Assembly: GCA_036262075.1 (NCBI GenBank)
Contig: DATAJO010000040.1
Span: 8,789-72,788 of the forward strand
Source: JACDBZ01 sp036262075
Lineage (GTDB): Bacteria > Chloroflexota > Limnocylindria > QHBO01
DNA length: 64,000 nucleotides
Reading direction: 5' to 3'
Shown here: positions 51,222 through 58,465 of the stretch, piece by piece
Numbering within the stretch: the stretch's first letter is position 1
How the letters are laid out: every line of letters starts with the position of its first letter
The notes under the pieces: model-generated
Seen by the model: the letters and a program-made list of their open reading frames with translations, nothing else
Told to the model about the DNA's origin: nothing
Databases searched by the model: none
Translations under genes and position numbers: made by a program

Positions 51222-52704
51222 GCGCCTGGTGCTCCTGGGCGCGCTCGCCCTCGGGGTGTTCGTCCGCCTCTACCCGTCCTTCGGAGCCGATGGACCCATC
51301 GGCGACGGCGGGCTGTTCTACGCGATGGTCGAGGACGTCCGCCGGGCGGGGCTCGGGATCCCGGCGACGACCTCGTACAACGAGCTCGGCATCCCGTTCG
51401 TCTATCCGCCCCTCGCCATCCTGGCCACCGCTGCGCTCGGGCAGGCGGCGGGGGTACCGACCCTCGACCTGCTCACCTGGGTCCCACCCCTGCTCGCCAT
51501 CGCCAGCCTCGGCGCCTTCGCGCTTCTCGCCATGCGCTGCCTGCCCCCGATGGCGGCGGCGCTCGCGACCGCGACCTACGCGCTCATGCCGCACGCCTAC
51601 GACTGGGTCGTGGGCGGTGGCGGGCTCACCCGCGGGCTCGGCCTCACCCTGGCCCTGCTCGCGGCCGCGGTGGCGTGCGGACGACTCCGCCGGAGGCGCG
51701 ATGTCGTTCTCGCCGGAGTGCTCATCGGCGTGGCGGGGCTGTCCCACCCACAGGCGGCGATTTTCGGGTTGATGGCGGTCACCGTCCTCTCCTTCGAGCG
51801 CGACCGCGCGTGGGTGCCCCGCATCGCCGCGGTCGCGGGGATCAGCCTCATCGTCTTCGCACCCTGGCTCGCGGTCGTGGCCGCGACGCACGGGATCGGC
51901 GCCCTGCTCGCGGCCGGGAATCGCCTCGAGCCGGCCATCGGCCTCGTTCGCCTGCTCAACCTGGAGTTCGCGGGCGCACCGTTCATGAACGTCTTCGTCG
52001 TCCCCGCGACCGTCGGCATCTTCCTCGCCGTCGTGCGCGGCAGCTGGCGGATCCTCGTGCTCCTGCTCCTGACGTATCTCCTCGGCGCCGGAGGCGGCGA
52101 GTACCTCGCCGCGGTTCCGTGGTCGCTGCTCGCCGGTATCGGCGCGGCGGGGATCGTGGACCTCGTGGCACGGGATTGGCGGTTGCCAAGGGGCAGCCGC
52201 CTCCCGGTTACGCTCGGAAGCACGGCGCTGCTCGTGCTCCTTGCCATCATCGGCTCGATCGGTTCGTCGGCTGATCGGTCCTCCAAGCTCCAGGCCCTGG
52301 GGTCCGATCGGCTGGAAGCCATGCGCTGGGCCGCGGACAACCTGTCGTCCGACGCCGGGATCGTGGTCGCCACGGTGGACGTCTGGGGCGACGACGAGAT
52401 CAGCGAATGGCTGCCGGCCATCGCGGGCCGGCACAGCATCGGGACGGTCCAGGGATCGGAGTGGCTCGGCGTCGACGGGTTCGAGCGCCAGCTCGCAGCC
52501 CATGAGGCGATCCGCGATTGTGCCGGCCATACCGCCGCCTGCTATCGGGCTGTTGCCCCGGACGCGGTCATCTTCGTGCCGAAGGGGCCGATCGCCGGGC
52601 CGCTGTCGCAGGACGACTGCTGTCCGGCACTCCGCGAGACGCTCGAGGATGACGGCTACGAGATCGTGTACGACGGGCCGGGGGCAACGATCGCGATCCC
52701 CTGA
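51208..52704 (+). CDS. Polytopic membrane glycosyltransferase-like protein (498 aa)
   Basis: Start in the tail of the previous gene (GTG 51208). About ten helices. The outer loop reads G-D-G-G-L-F-Y-A-M-V-E-D with F-V-Y-P-P-L-A-I just before the second helix, the arrangement of GT-C enzymes. The C-terminal ~130 residues form a soluble domain (A-M-R-W-A-A-D-N-L) with a C-C pair near the end. The order and overlap with the GT39-like gene suggest the two act on the same lipid-linked intermediate. Confidence 0.75.
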   Translation: MSRAERLVLLGALALGVFVRLYPSFGADGPIGDGGLFYAMVEDVRRAGLGIPATTSYNELGIPFVYPPLAILATAALGQAAGVPTLDLLTWVPPLLAIASLGAFALLAMRCLPPMAAALATATYALMPHAYDWVVGGGGLTRGLGLTLALLAAAVACGRLRRRRDVVLAGVLIGVAGLSHPQAAIFGLMAVTVLSFERDRAWVPRIAAVAGISLIVFAPWLAVVAATHGIGALLAAGNRLEPAIGLVRLLNLEFAGAPFMNVFVVPATVGIFLAVVRGSWRILVLLLLTYLLGAGGGEYLAAVPWSLLAGIGAAGIVDLVARDWRLPRGSRLPVTLGSTALLVLLAIIGSIGSSADRSSKLQALGSDRLEAMRWAADNLSSDAGIVVATVDVWGDDEISEWLPAIAGRHSIGTVQGSEWLGVDGFERQLAAHEAIRDCAGHTAACYRAVAPDAVIFVPKGPIAGPLSQDDCCPALRETLEDDGYEIVYDGPGATIAIP

Positions 52705-52725
52705 GCGTGCGCACGAAGGGGCGGT

Positions 52726-52816
52726 AGTACTTCCGGCGCCCAAAGTACTGTTGCTCGTATGCATCGCGCGCCGACAGCATGGCGCCGGCGTCCGGTACTA
52801 GCCCGGACCCGGTACT
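52726..52816 (+). promoter_or_regulatory. Four (A/G)GTACT repeats before the kinase-regulator pair
   Basis: AGTACT at 52726-52731 and 52744-52749 (18 nt apart) and GGTACT at 52794-52799 and 52811-52816 (17 nt apart). The even spacing, near two helical turns, suggests binding sites for a dimeric regulator, possibly the DegU-like protein encoded downstream. Confidence 0.35.
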
Positions 52817-52827
52817 CAAGGGGAACC

Positions 52828-53847
52828 ATGCACCAGAACCCGGCGACGCGAGCAGGCCAGGAGCGGTTCGACCGCATCGGCGCCGAGGCCATCGAGAGCC
52901 TCCGCGGCGACGCGCGCCGCGTCCACGACCTCGCCGAGCAGTTCCGGTCCCAGTACCGGAGCGACCTCGAGGAGTGGATGCAGCTCCGGGCACGCCTCGA
53001 CCACCGCGGCGGAACCCTCCGTCCGGTCGGGACCGATGCGCTGCGCGCCGAGTACGAGGCCCGCGGCCGCGAGCTCGCGGCGCTCCAGTCGCGCCTGAAG
53101 CGGCTCGACGTCGTCGCCAAGCAGCTCGACCTGCTGTTCACCTACCTCGAGTCCAACGAGGACGTCGCCGAGGAGCCGGGGCCCATGGCCGACGACTCGC
53201 CGGCGACGATGGGCCTGCGCATCATCGAGGCCCAGGAGGGCGAGCGGCAGCGCATGGCCGAGGACATCCACGACGGCCCGGCGCAGGTGCTGACGAACGC
53301 GATCTTCCAGGTCGAGTACCTCGACCGCATGCTCGACCCGGACGAGCGCGAGGCCCACGCGGAGCTCGCCTTCCTGCGCGACATGCTGCGCGGCGGGCTC
53401 GAGGAGGTGCGCTCGTTCATCGCCGACCTGCGGCCACCCACCACCGACGTGCCGCTGACACAGACGCTCGCCACCCGCGCCCGGCAGCTCGAGGAGCGCC
53501 ACGGCATCGCCGTCGACGTCGAGGTCGACGGGCTCGACGAGCGGCTGACGCAGCCGCAGCGCGCATCGGTCCTGCGCATCGTGCAGGAGGCATTGCAGAA
53601 CGTTCGAAAGCACGCGGCGGCCAGCCGCGTATCCATCGGCCTCGAGGCAGACACCCTCGTGATCGCCGATAACGGTCGGGGCTTCGACGTCATCCGGCTC
53701 GCGTCCGCGCGTGGCCGGAGCTTCGGGCTCCAGTTCATGCGCGAACGCGCCGAGCTCATGGGGGGTGAGCTGCGGATCGAGTCGCGCCAGGGAGAGGGCA
53801 CCCGCATCCTGCTGCGCCTGCCGGCGTCGCAGGTCGTGTCACGGTAA
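52828..53847 (+). CDS. DegS-like cytoplasmic sensor histidine kinase (339 aa)
   Basis: ATG 52828 has AAGGGG about 6 nt upstream. No membrane segment. Residues ~35-110 are a DegS-type coiled-coil sensor. The HisKA_3 box is E-R-Q-R-M-A-E-D-I-H-D-G-P-A-Q with phospho-acceptor H148. The ATPase domain has E-A-L-Q-N-V-R-K-H-A and D-N-G-R-G-F-D, then G-L-Q-F-M-R-E-R-A. It phosphorylates the response regulator encoded 10 nt downstream. The input signal is unknown. Confidence 0.93.
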   Translation: MHQNPATRAGQERFDRIGAEAIESLRGDARRVHDLAEQFRSQYRSDLEEWMQLRARLDHRGGTLRPVGTDALRAEYEARGRELAALQSRLKRLDVVAKQLDLLFTYLESNEDVAEEPGPMADDSPATMGLRIIEAQEGERQRMAEDIHDGPAQVLTNAIFQVEYLDRMLDPDEREAHAELAFLRDMLRGGLEEVRSFIADLRPPTTDVPLTQTLATRARQLEERHGIAVDVEVDGLDERLTQPQRASVLRIVQEALQNVRKHAAASRVSIGLEADTLVIADNGRGFDVIRLASARGRSFGLQFMRERAELMGGELRIESRQGEGTRILLRLPASQVVSR

Positions 53848-53857
53848 GGAGGAGACC

Positions 53858-54616
53858 ATGGTGGACACCCAGAACGAGACCCAGGAGGAGACGCGGACCG
53901 ATGAGCGTCGCCGTGGCGGCGATCGCCGGGCCACCGGCAAGACGCGCGTCGTCATCGTCGACGGCCACACGCTCTTCCGGCGCGGCGTCCGGAACATCCT
54001 CGAGCTCGAGAACGACATCGAGGTCGTGGGCGAGGCCGGCAGCGGGCGCGAGGCGCTCGCCACCGTCGAGGAGCTGACGCCGGACGTCGTCCTCATGGAC
54101 CTCGGCCTGCCGGCTCCGAACGGCATCGAGACCACCCAGCGCCTGAAGCGCGAGCTGCCGCACACCGGCGTCATCGTGCTCGCCAGCAACGACGACGAGG
54201 ACCAGCTGTTCGACGCCATCAAGGCGGGCGCGGCTGCCTACGTCCTCAAGGACATCGATCCCACCGACCTCATCGCCATCATCCGGCGCGTGCGGTCGGG
54301 CGAGTACCTCATCAACGACAAGGTCTTCGCCAAGCCCGCCGTCGCCAGCCGCGTGCTCAAGGAGTTCCGCGAGCTGGCTGTCTACGGCGCCGAGGCGCAG
54401 CCCATCTTCGCGCCGCTTTCGCCGCGCGAGGTCGAGATCCTGGACAACATCGCCCAGGGCATGACGAACAAGCAGGTGGCCTACGCCCTCTCGATCAGCG
54501 AGCAGACGGTGAAGAACCACATGTCGTCGATCCTGCGCAAGCTGTCGGTCAACGACCGCACCCAGGCCGTCGTGTACGCGATGCGCCAGGGCTGGATCAA
54601 GATCCCGGAGGACTGA
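53858..54616 (+). CDS. NarL/DegU-family response regulator (252 aa)
   Basis: ATG 53858 follows AAGGAGGAG. About 28 charged residues precede a receiver domain opening R-V-V-I-V-D-G-H-T-L-F: the second residue of the usual Asp-Asp pair is Gly. The phospho-acceptor Asp in V-L-M-D-L-G-L-P and Lys in V-L-K-D-I are present. The C-terminal LuxR-type HTH is complete (L-S-P-R-E-V-E-I-L...N-K-Q-V-A-Y-A-L-S-I-S-E-Q-T-V-K-N-H). With only one acidic residue at the Mg site, phosphorylation kinetics may be altered. Target genes are unknown; the pilus or surface genes downstream are candidates. Confidence 0.92.
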   Translation: MVDTQNETQEETRTDERRRGGDRRATGKTRVVIVDGHTLFRRGVRNILELENDIEVVGEAGSGREALATVEELTPDVVLMDLGLPAPNGIETTQRLKRELPHTGVIVLASNDDEDQLFDAIKAGAAAYVLKDIDPTDLIAIIRRVRSGEYLINDKVFAKPAVASRVLKEFRELAVYGAEAQPIFAPLSPREVEILDNIAQGMTNKQVAYALSISEQTVKNHMSSILRKLSVNDRTQAVVYAMRQGWIKIPED

Positions 54617-54639
54617 GCCACGACCTCCTTCCGTACCTC

Positions 54640-54668
54640 GAGAGGCCGCGGTGCTAACCGCGGCTCTC
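54640..54668 (+). terminator. Hairpin terminator after the two-component pair
   Basis: GAGAGGCCGCGGT (54640-54652), loop GCTA, ACCGCGGCTCTC (54657-54668): a 12-bp stem with one bulged G, followed by ATTTCC. It sits 11 nt before the next start codon, so that gene needs its own promoter or read-through. Confidence 0.65.
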
Positions 54669-54679
54669 TCATTTCCTGA

Positions 54680-56119
54680 ATGACCCAAGAACCTCTGTCC
54701 GGGCGCCAATCGGGATCCGCTTTCCCCTGGTATCCGGTCGCTCTCGCCGCGGCCGTCGTACTGGGTGCCTACACGGCGAACCAGGTGCCACTCGACCAAG
54801 TCTGGCGACCGCTCACGGTCAGCCTGACGATCGTCGCGACTGTACTCGTGGGCGCCGCCCTGGTAGGCCGATCACACGGAGTGTCGCTCACGCTAGCTGG
54901 GTCCGTGCTTCTCGTGGTCGGACTTTGGCCGGTCCTCCTCTTGCTGATCGGAGCCGTGATCGCTCTCGGATGGTGGACCGTCCGCAACCGAGCCGGCTCC
55001 GTGCGCCTCGCCGAGCTGGCGCCGAAGCTGAACGTGGTCGCGAGCATGTGGCTCGTTGTTTCGATCGTGCTCACCGCAGCGACCGCAACGGCGCGACCCA
55101 CCGTTGAACCGACGTCTGCACTTGCCGTTGCCCGATCCCCAGCTTCACGCCCAAATGTGTACCTCCTCCTTCTCGATGGCTATCCGCGCGCTGATTCGCT
55201 GCGTGAGTACTTCAACTACGGCAACGACCCGTTCATTCACGACCTTGAGGATCGCGGGTTCGTCATCGCCGCCGGATCACGCGCGGCAGCAACGACGACG
55301 TTTCAGTCGGTTCCGAGCTTGCTGCATATGCGGTCGCCGGCTGCGCTGGGCCTCGTGCCGTTCTACAGCACGCCGGCAGAGAGAACCCACGTTAGGGACC
55401 TCATCAACGAGTCACCGGCAGTCGCTACGTTTCGGGAGGCCGGGTACTCGGTCGTCAGCATTCCGTCGGGAGCGGGACCCCTGGAGCTCAGGGACGCTGA
55501 CGTCGTCGTGGAAGTCGCTCCGTTGTCGGCACTTGAAACAAGTCTCATCGACGGCGGGATCGTCAATGTGGTCGCGACGAATGCGCTCTACGAGATTCGG
55601 CGCCGGACAGTTGACGCGGCCTTCGATGCTTTCGCTTCGTCACCTTCTCTCGCCCCGAGTCCCCGATTCGTCTTTGCGCACGTCATGAGTCCACATGCCC
55701 CATTTGCGTTCTCTAGCACGGGTGCGGCCTTGCCCCCGCTGGCGTGCGCACCCTGGTGCGACATGGGGACGGCTCAGTTGCCCGCCCTCGGAATGACGAT
55801 GGAGGAGATCGCGGGCCCATTGATCGGGCAGCTGGAGTATGTCAATGGACGTGTATTGGAGGCGGTCGACGCAGTGGTCGCGCATGACCCTGATGCGGTG
55901 ATCGTCATCTTCTCTGACCACGGCGCGCGCTTGGATCCAGATGATGTCGAAGAGTGGCATCGCACCTTCTTCGCTGCGAGACTCCCCGGAACGCCAAACG
56001 CATTTGGGGATTCACCGACGCTGGCGACCGTGCTCAGCACCCTCTTCGACGTGTACTTCGACAAAGGGACTACCGCTCGAGCGACAGGACACCGTCCGCC
56101 ACAGTCGAACACGCGTTGA
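54680..56119 (+). CDS. Alkaline-phosphatase-superfamily membrane enzyme, paralogue 4 (479 aa), atypical codon use
   Basis: Four membrane helices (~15-130), then Y-L-L-L-L-D-G-Y-P-R-A-D, candidate nucleophile in T-T-T-F-Q-S-V-P-S, F-A-H-V-M-S-P-H-A-P-F, P-W-C-D-M and I-F-S-D-H-G-A-R. The same architecture as the genes at 40730, 42456 and 46447, but third codon positions are much less G/C-rich (many T- and A-ending codons), unlike its neighbours. It lacks a GT87 partner and a visible ribosome binding site and sits directly behind a terminator. Recent acquisition from a lower-GC relative is likely (inference). Confidence 0.8.
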   Translation: MTQEPLSGRQSGSAFPWYPVALAAAVVLGAYTANQVPLDQVWRPLTVSLTIVATVLVGAALVGRSHGVSLTLAGSVLLVVGLWPVLLLLIGAVIALGWWTVRNRAGSVRLAELAPKLNVVASMWLVVSIVLTAATATARPTVEPTSALAVARSPASRPNVYLLLLDGYPRADSLREYFNYGNDPFIHDLEDRGFVIAAGSRAAATTTFQSVPSLLHMRSPAALGLVPFYSTPAERTHVRDLINESPAVATFREAGYSVVSIPSGAGPLELRDADVVVEVAPLSALETSLIDGGIVNVVATNALYEIRRRTVDAAFDAFASSPSLAPSPRFVFAHVMSPHAPFAFSSTGAALPPLACAPWCDMGTAQLPALGMTMEEIAGPLIGQLEYVNGRVLEAVDAVVAHDPDAVIVIFSDHGARLDPDDVEEWHRTFFAARLPGTPNAFGDSPTLATVLSTLFDVYFDKGTTARATGHRPPQSNTR

Positions 56120-56138
56120 CGACGGGCAGCGGAAGGTA

Positions 56139-56166
56139 TTGCAATTTGTCCTATGGGGGTCATAAT
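56139..56166 (+). promoter_or_regulatory. Sigma70-type promoter of the SLH protein leader
   Basis: TTGCAA (56139-56144), 16-nt spacer, CATAAT (56161-56166). A transcript from about 56173 would have a ~255-nt leader before the ATG at 56428, containing the structured region below. Confidence 0.55.
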
Positions 56167-56232
56167 CGCGGGCGGACCACCCCGATCAATGTGCCCAGGT
56201 CGCCCATCACGACCTTATACCCGCGCAGGACT

Positions 56233-56381
56233 ATTGCCGCGCGGTCCCGACCTTGGGCACGGGGGAGCCGAGGGAGGGAGGTGACGCTCGCTAGGACCAC
56301 GGCCGCATGGCCGGGACCGAGCGAACCTACGAGCGATCGCGCGGGGGACCAGCCCCGACTCCCATGCCCGTGGTAGGCCCA
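56233..56381 (+). ncRNA. Structured 5' leader, possible c-di-AMP (ydaO/yuaA-type) riboswitch
   Basis: Within the long leader, GGGCACGGGGGAGCCGAGG is followed by GGAGGTGACGC and, near the 3' side, CCCCGACTCCCATGCCC then GTGGTAGGC. By memory this order resembles actinobacterial ydaO c-di-AMP riboswitches (GGGGGAACC...GGGUGAA...CCGACAGCUAACC...GUAGGC), which often control cell-wall and surface-protein genes, but the conserved AGCUAACC core is not exact. A nested hairpin CGCTCG...GGCC-GCAT-GGCC...CGAGCG (56285-56322) is clear. The structured leader is well supported, the class assignment weak. Confidence 0.4.
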
Positions 56382-56427
56382 AGCTTGCCGCTATCTCCAT
56401 CTCATTCCACGGAGGAGTCATTTCGCA

Positions 56428-57579
56428 ATGATTCGACGCTTTGGCGCGGTCCTCATCGGCCTCGCCCTCACGCTGCCGCTCTCGCTGTCGGCGGTGACCG
56501 CCCACACCACGGCCGGTGTGACGGTCGACTATGACGTCGTCGGTGACACGATCGTCGGCACCGTCACCAACCACACGAGCACGCGGCTGGCCGGCATTGA
56601 CGTCACCGCGACCTGGGACGAGACGCCGGATCCCGACGTCACCGCCACAGGGCCTGTCCTTGTCACGAACCTCGCACCGCATGCGGCGTCACCATTCGAG
56701 CTTGCCGTCCCGGATGAGGCAGACGGGCTGACGCTGACAAGCGTCACGGCAGCAGGAACGGTTTCCGGGACAAAGCCGATCGGCGGACTCGACCTGGCCG
56801 GCAGCCTGACCGGGGACACGTACAACGGCACGATTCACAACGAGTCGGCCTCGAACGGCACCAACATCGTCGTGTACGCGGTCCGCAGCGACGGCACCGG
56901 CTTCGAGGATGCCGCCGAGTCGGCTCCGGTCACTGTGAATGCCGGCGTGTCCGGCGCCGCATTCACCATCAACTTCGACGCCGCCGGCGACGGGACGACC
57001 GTCTATCTCATCGCCAAGACCAGCGCCGGCGCGTTCCTGACGAGCTGGAACAACTTCTTCGGCGACCTCGGCAAGACGGCGTTCAAGAGCGAGATCGAGT
57101 TCCTCGCCGACGAGGGCATCACCCTCGGCTGCGGGAACGCGAACTTCTGCCCGACGTCGAACGTGACGCGCGAGCAGATGGCGCTCTTCCTCGTCCGCGC
57201 GCAGCCGACGGTGTTCGACGACCCAACTCCGTACGGCTTCACCGACATCGACCACCTGTCGCAGGCGTCGCAGGATGCGATCAACGCCCTCGCCAATGCC
57301 GATGTCTCGGGCGGCTGCTCGCTGGAGCCGCTCAAGTACTGCCCGAAGAGCTCGGTCACGCGCGGCCAGATGTCGAAGTTCATCGCCCTCGCGTACGACC
57401 TGCCGCCAGCGACGGACGACTACTTCACCGACGACGAAGGCCACTTCTCTGAGGACTTCAACAACCAGATGTTCGAGGCCAGCATCACCTCGGGATGCGG
57501 CACGGACAAGTACTGCCCGAGCTCGACGCTCAAGCGTGAGCAGATGGCGAAGTTCCTGTTCGAGGCCGAGACCCCGTAG
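56428..57579 (+). CDS. Secreted SLH-type surface protein with three Cys-containing repeats (383 aa)
   Basis: ATG 56428 has GGAGGAG about 11 nt upstream. Signal peptide to about residue 25 (A-V-T-A). Residues ~27-205 are two beta-rich FxLYD/DUF-like segments (V-G-D-T-I-V-G-T-V-T-N-H and G-D-T-Y-N-G-T-I-H-N-E). Residues ~215-383 are three SLH-like repeats, each with a Cys pair: G-C-G-N-A-N-F-C-P-T, G-C-S-L-E-P-L-K-Y-C-P and G-C-G-T-D-K-Y-C-P-S, then V-T-R-E-Q-M-A-L-F or a variant. SLH domains anchor proteins to wall polymers; the Cys pairs probably form disulfides. It may be a major surface layer or adhesin-like protein. Confidence 0.85.
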   Translation: MIRRFGAVLIGLALTLPLSLSAVTAHTTAGVTVDYDVVGDTIVGTVTNHTSTRLAGIDVTATWDETPDPDVTATGPVLVTNLAPHAASPFELAVPDEADGLTLTSVTAAGTVSGTKPIGGLDLAGSLTGDTYNGTIHNESASNGTNIVVYAVRSDGTGFEDAAESAPVTVNAGVSGAAFTINFDAAGDGTTVYLIAKTSAGAFLTSWNNFFGDLGKTAFKSEIEFLADEGITLGCGNANFCPTSNVTREQMALFLVRAQPTVFDDPTPYGFTDIDHLSQASQDAINALANADVSGGCSLEPLKYCPKSSVTRGQMSKFIALAYDLPPATDDYFTDDEGHFSEDFNNQMFEASITSGCGTDKYCPSSTLKREQMAKFLFEAETP

Positions 57580-57601
57580 TCGACGCCTGAACCCAAGCGA
57601 G

Positions 57602-57630
57602 GAGAGCCCGAGTCGTCGACTCGGGCTCTC
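57602..57630 (+). terminator. Intrinsic terminator of the SLH gene
   Basis: GAGAGCCCGAGTCG (57602-57615), one central T, and its perfect complement CGACTCGGGCTCTC (57617-57630), followed by TTCAT. Confidence 0.8.
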
Positions 57631-58054
57631 TTCATATGCCCCCACCCGGCGGACCTCGGAGGACCGCCGACCCGTGCCTCGCCGGCTCGGAAGTAAGGCA
57701 TCGCTCGGTACGGGAGTCCCGTATCGGCTTGCGGGCGCGCGGCGCAGCATGCCTGCACGTCGTCACGGGTATCCGCGGCGACCTTCATCTGGGGGGTCGA
57801 CGGCTCAGCGTCGGCCCCCAGGGTCTCCTCCTCCGGTGCCGGGAAGCCGCCTCGCAAGGGGCGGCTTCTCCGTTCTTTCGCCGTACTTGGGGGTCCGGAC
57901 ACCGAATCCGGCGCGATCTATTGACACCTTCATCCTCCGTGGCGCAAGGTACGGCCCGCGACGGTAGCCTCTGGGACCATCGGGCCATTTCGACCCGGGG
58001 GGAGAGCCCATACGCTCCCGCTGCAAATCTCTCGGAAAGGAGGTTCCCGCACAC
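57631..58054 (+). other. Leader region of the flp pilin gene with several inverted repeats
   Basis: No ORF with coding character is seen. Structures: TACGGGA-G-TCCCGTA (57709-57723), a palindrome suited to a dimeric regulator; a G-rich stem at about 57789-57821; and a terminator-like hairpin at 57843. TTGACA at 57921-57926 is a perfect -35 but has no good -10 at 17 nt. AAAGGAGG near 58036-58043 is the flp ribosome binding site. Pilin expression may therefore be set by the hairpins or by read-through. Confidence 0.5.
57843..57868 (+). terminator. Terminator-like hairpin upstream of flp
   Basis: GAAGCCGCC (57843-57851), 8-nt loop TCGCAAGG, GGCGGCTTC (57860-57868), followed by TCCGTTCTTT. It could end a short leader transcript (attenuation) or mark the end of an unannotated RNA starting after 57630. 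Confidence 0.55.
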
Positions 58055-58237
58055 ATGATTCGTGACTTCATCAGCAATCTTCTGGCTCGCTTCCAGAGCG
58101 AGGACGAGGAAGGCCAGACGCTCGTTGAGTACGGCCTGCTTCTCGCCCTCATCGCGATCATCGTGATCGTCGCCCTGCTCTTCCTGGGCCCGATCGTGAG
58201 CAACATCTTCAGCAACGTCGGCAACCAGCTCGGCTAA
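58055..58237 (+). CDS. flp: Flp type IVb pilin (60 aa)
   Basis: ATG 58055 with AAAGGAGG 11 nt upstream. A short charged leader ends E-D-E-E-G, and mature pilin begins at Q with T-L-V-E-Y (the conserved Glu at position 5 and Tyr at 6), then an unbroken hydrophobic helix G-L-L-L-A-L-I-A-I-I-V-I-V. Length is typical. A prepilin peptidase would cleave after the Gly. It is the structural subunit of the pilus whose machinery follows. A strong terminator right after the gene allows high pilin expression relative to the assembly genes. Confidence 0.95.
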   Translation: MIRDFISNLLARFQSEDEEGQTLVEYGLLLALIAIIVIVALLFLGPIVSNIFSNVGNQLG

Positions 58238-58259
58238 CACCGGCTCTTGCCAACGCAAG

Positions 58260-58293
58260 AAGGAGCGCCCCGGGTTCGCCCGGGGCGCTCCTT
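58260..58293 (+). terminator. Strong terminator between flp and cpaB
   Basis: AAGGAGCGCCCCGGG (58260-58274), TTCG loop, CCCGGGGCGCTCCTT (58279-58293): a perfect 15-bp stem with a stabilising UUCG tetraloop and a weak T-tract (TTCGTCGTC). Confidence 0.85.
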
Positions 58294-58465
58294 CGTCGTC
58301 TCACCTCCGGTCGCGACCAGCCCGGAGTACCAGTCACGGCATAGCCCACAAGTCCGATTCTTGGCTCTTGCCGGCCGTGCGTAGACTGTTGACCGCAGTC
58401 ACAACGGCTGCACCTGGCGTCCTCATCGGTTTCCTTGTTTCACCCGAGCTCAAAGGGGAACGTTC

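Noticed and set aside
56233..56381. A c-di-GMP-I (GEMM) riboswitch
   Set aside because: GGTGACGC is present but the conserved GACGCAAAGC and GCAAACC parts are not. The region was kept only as a possible ydaO-like leader.
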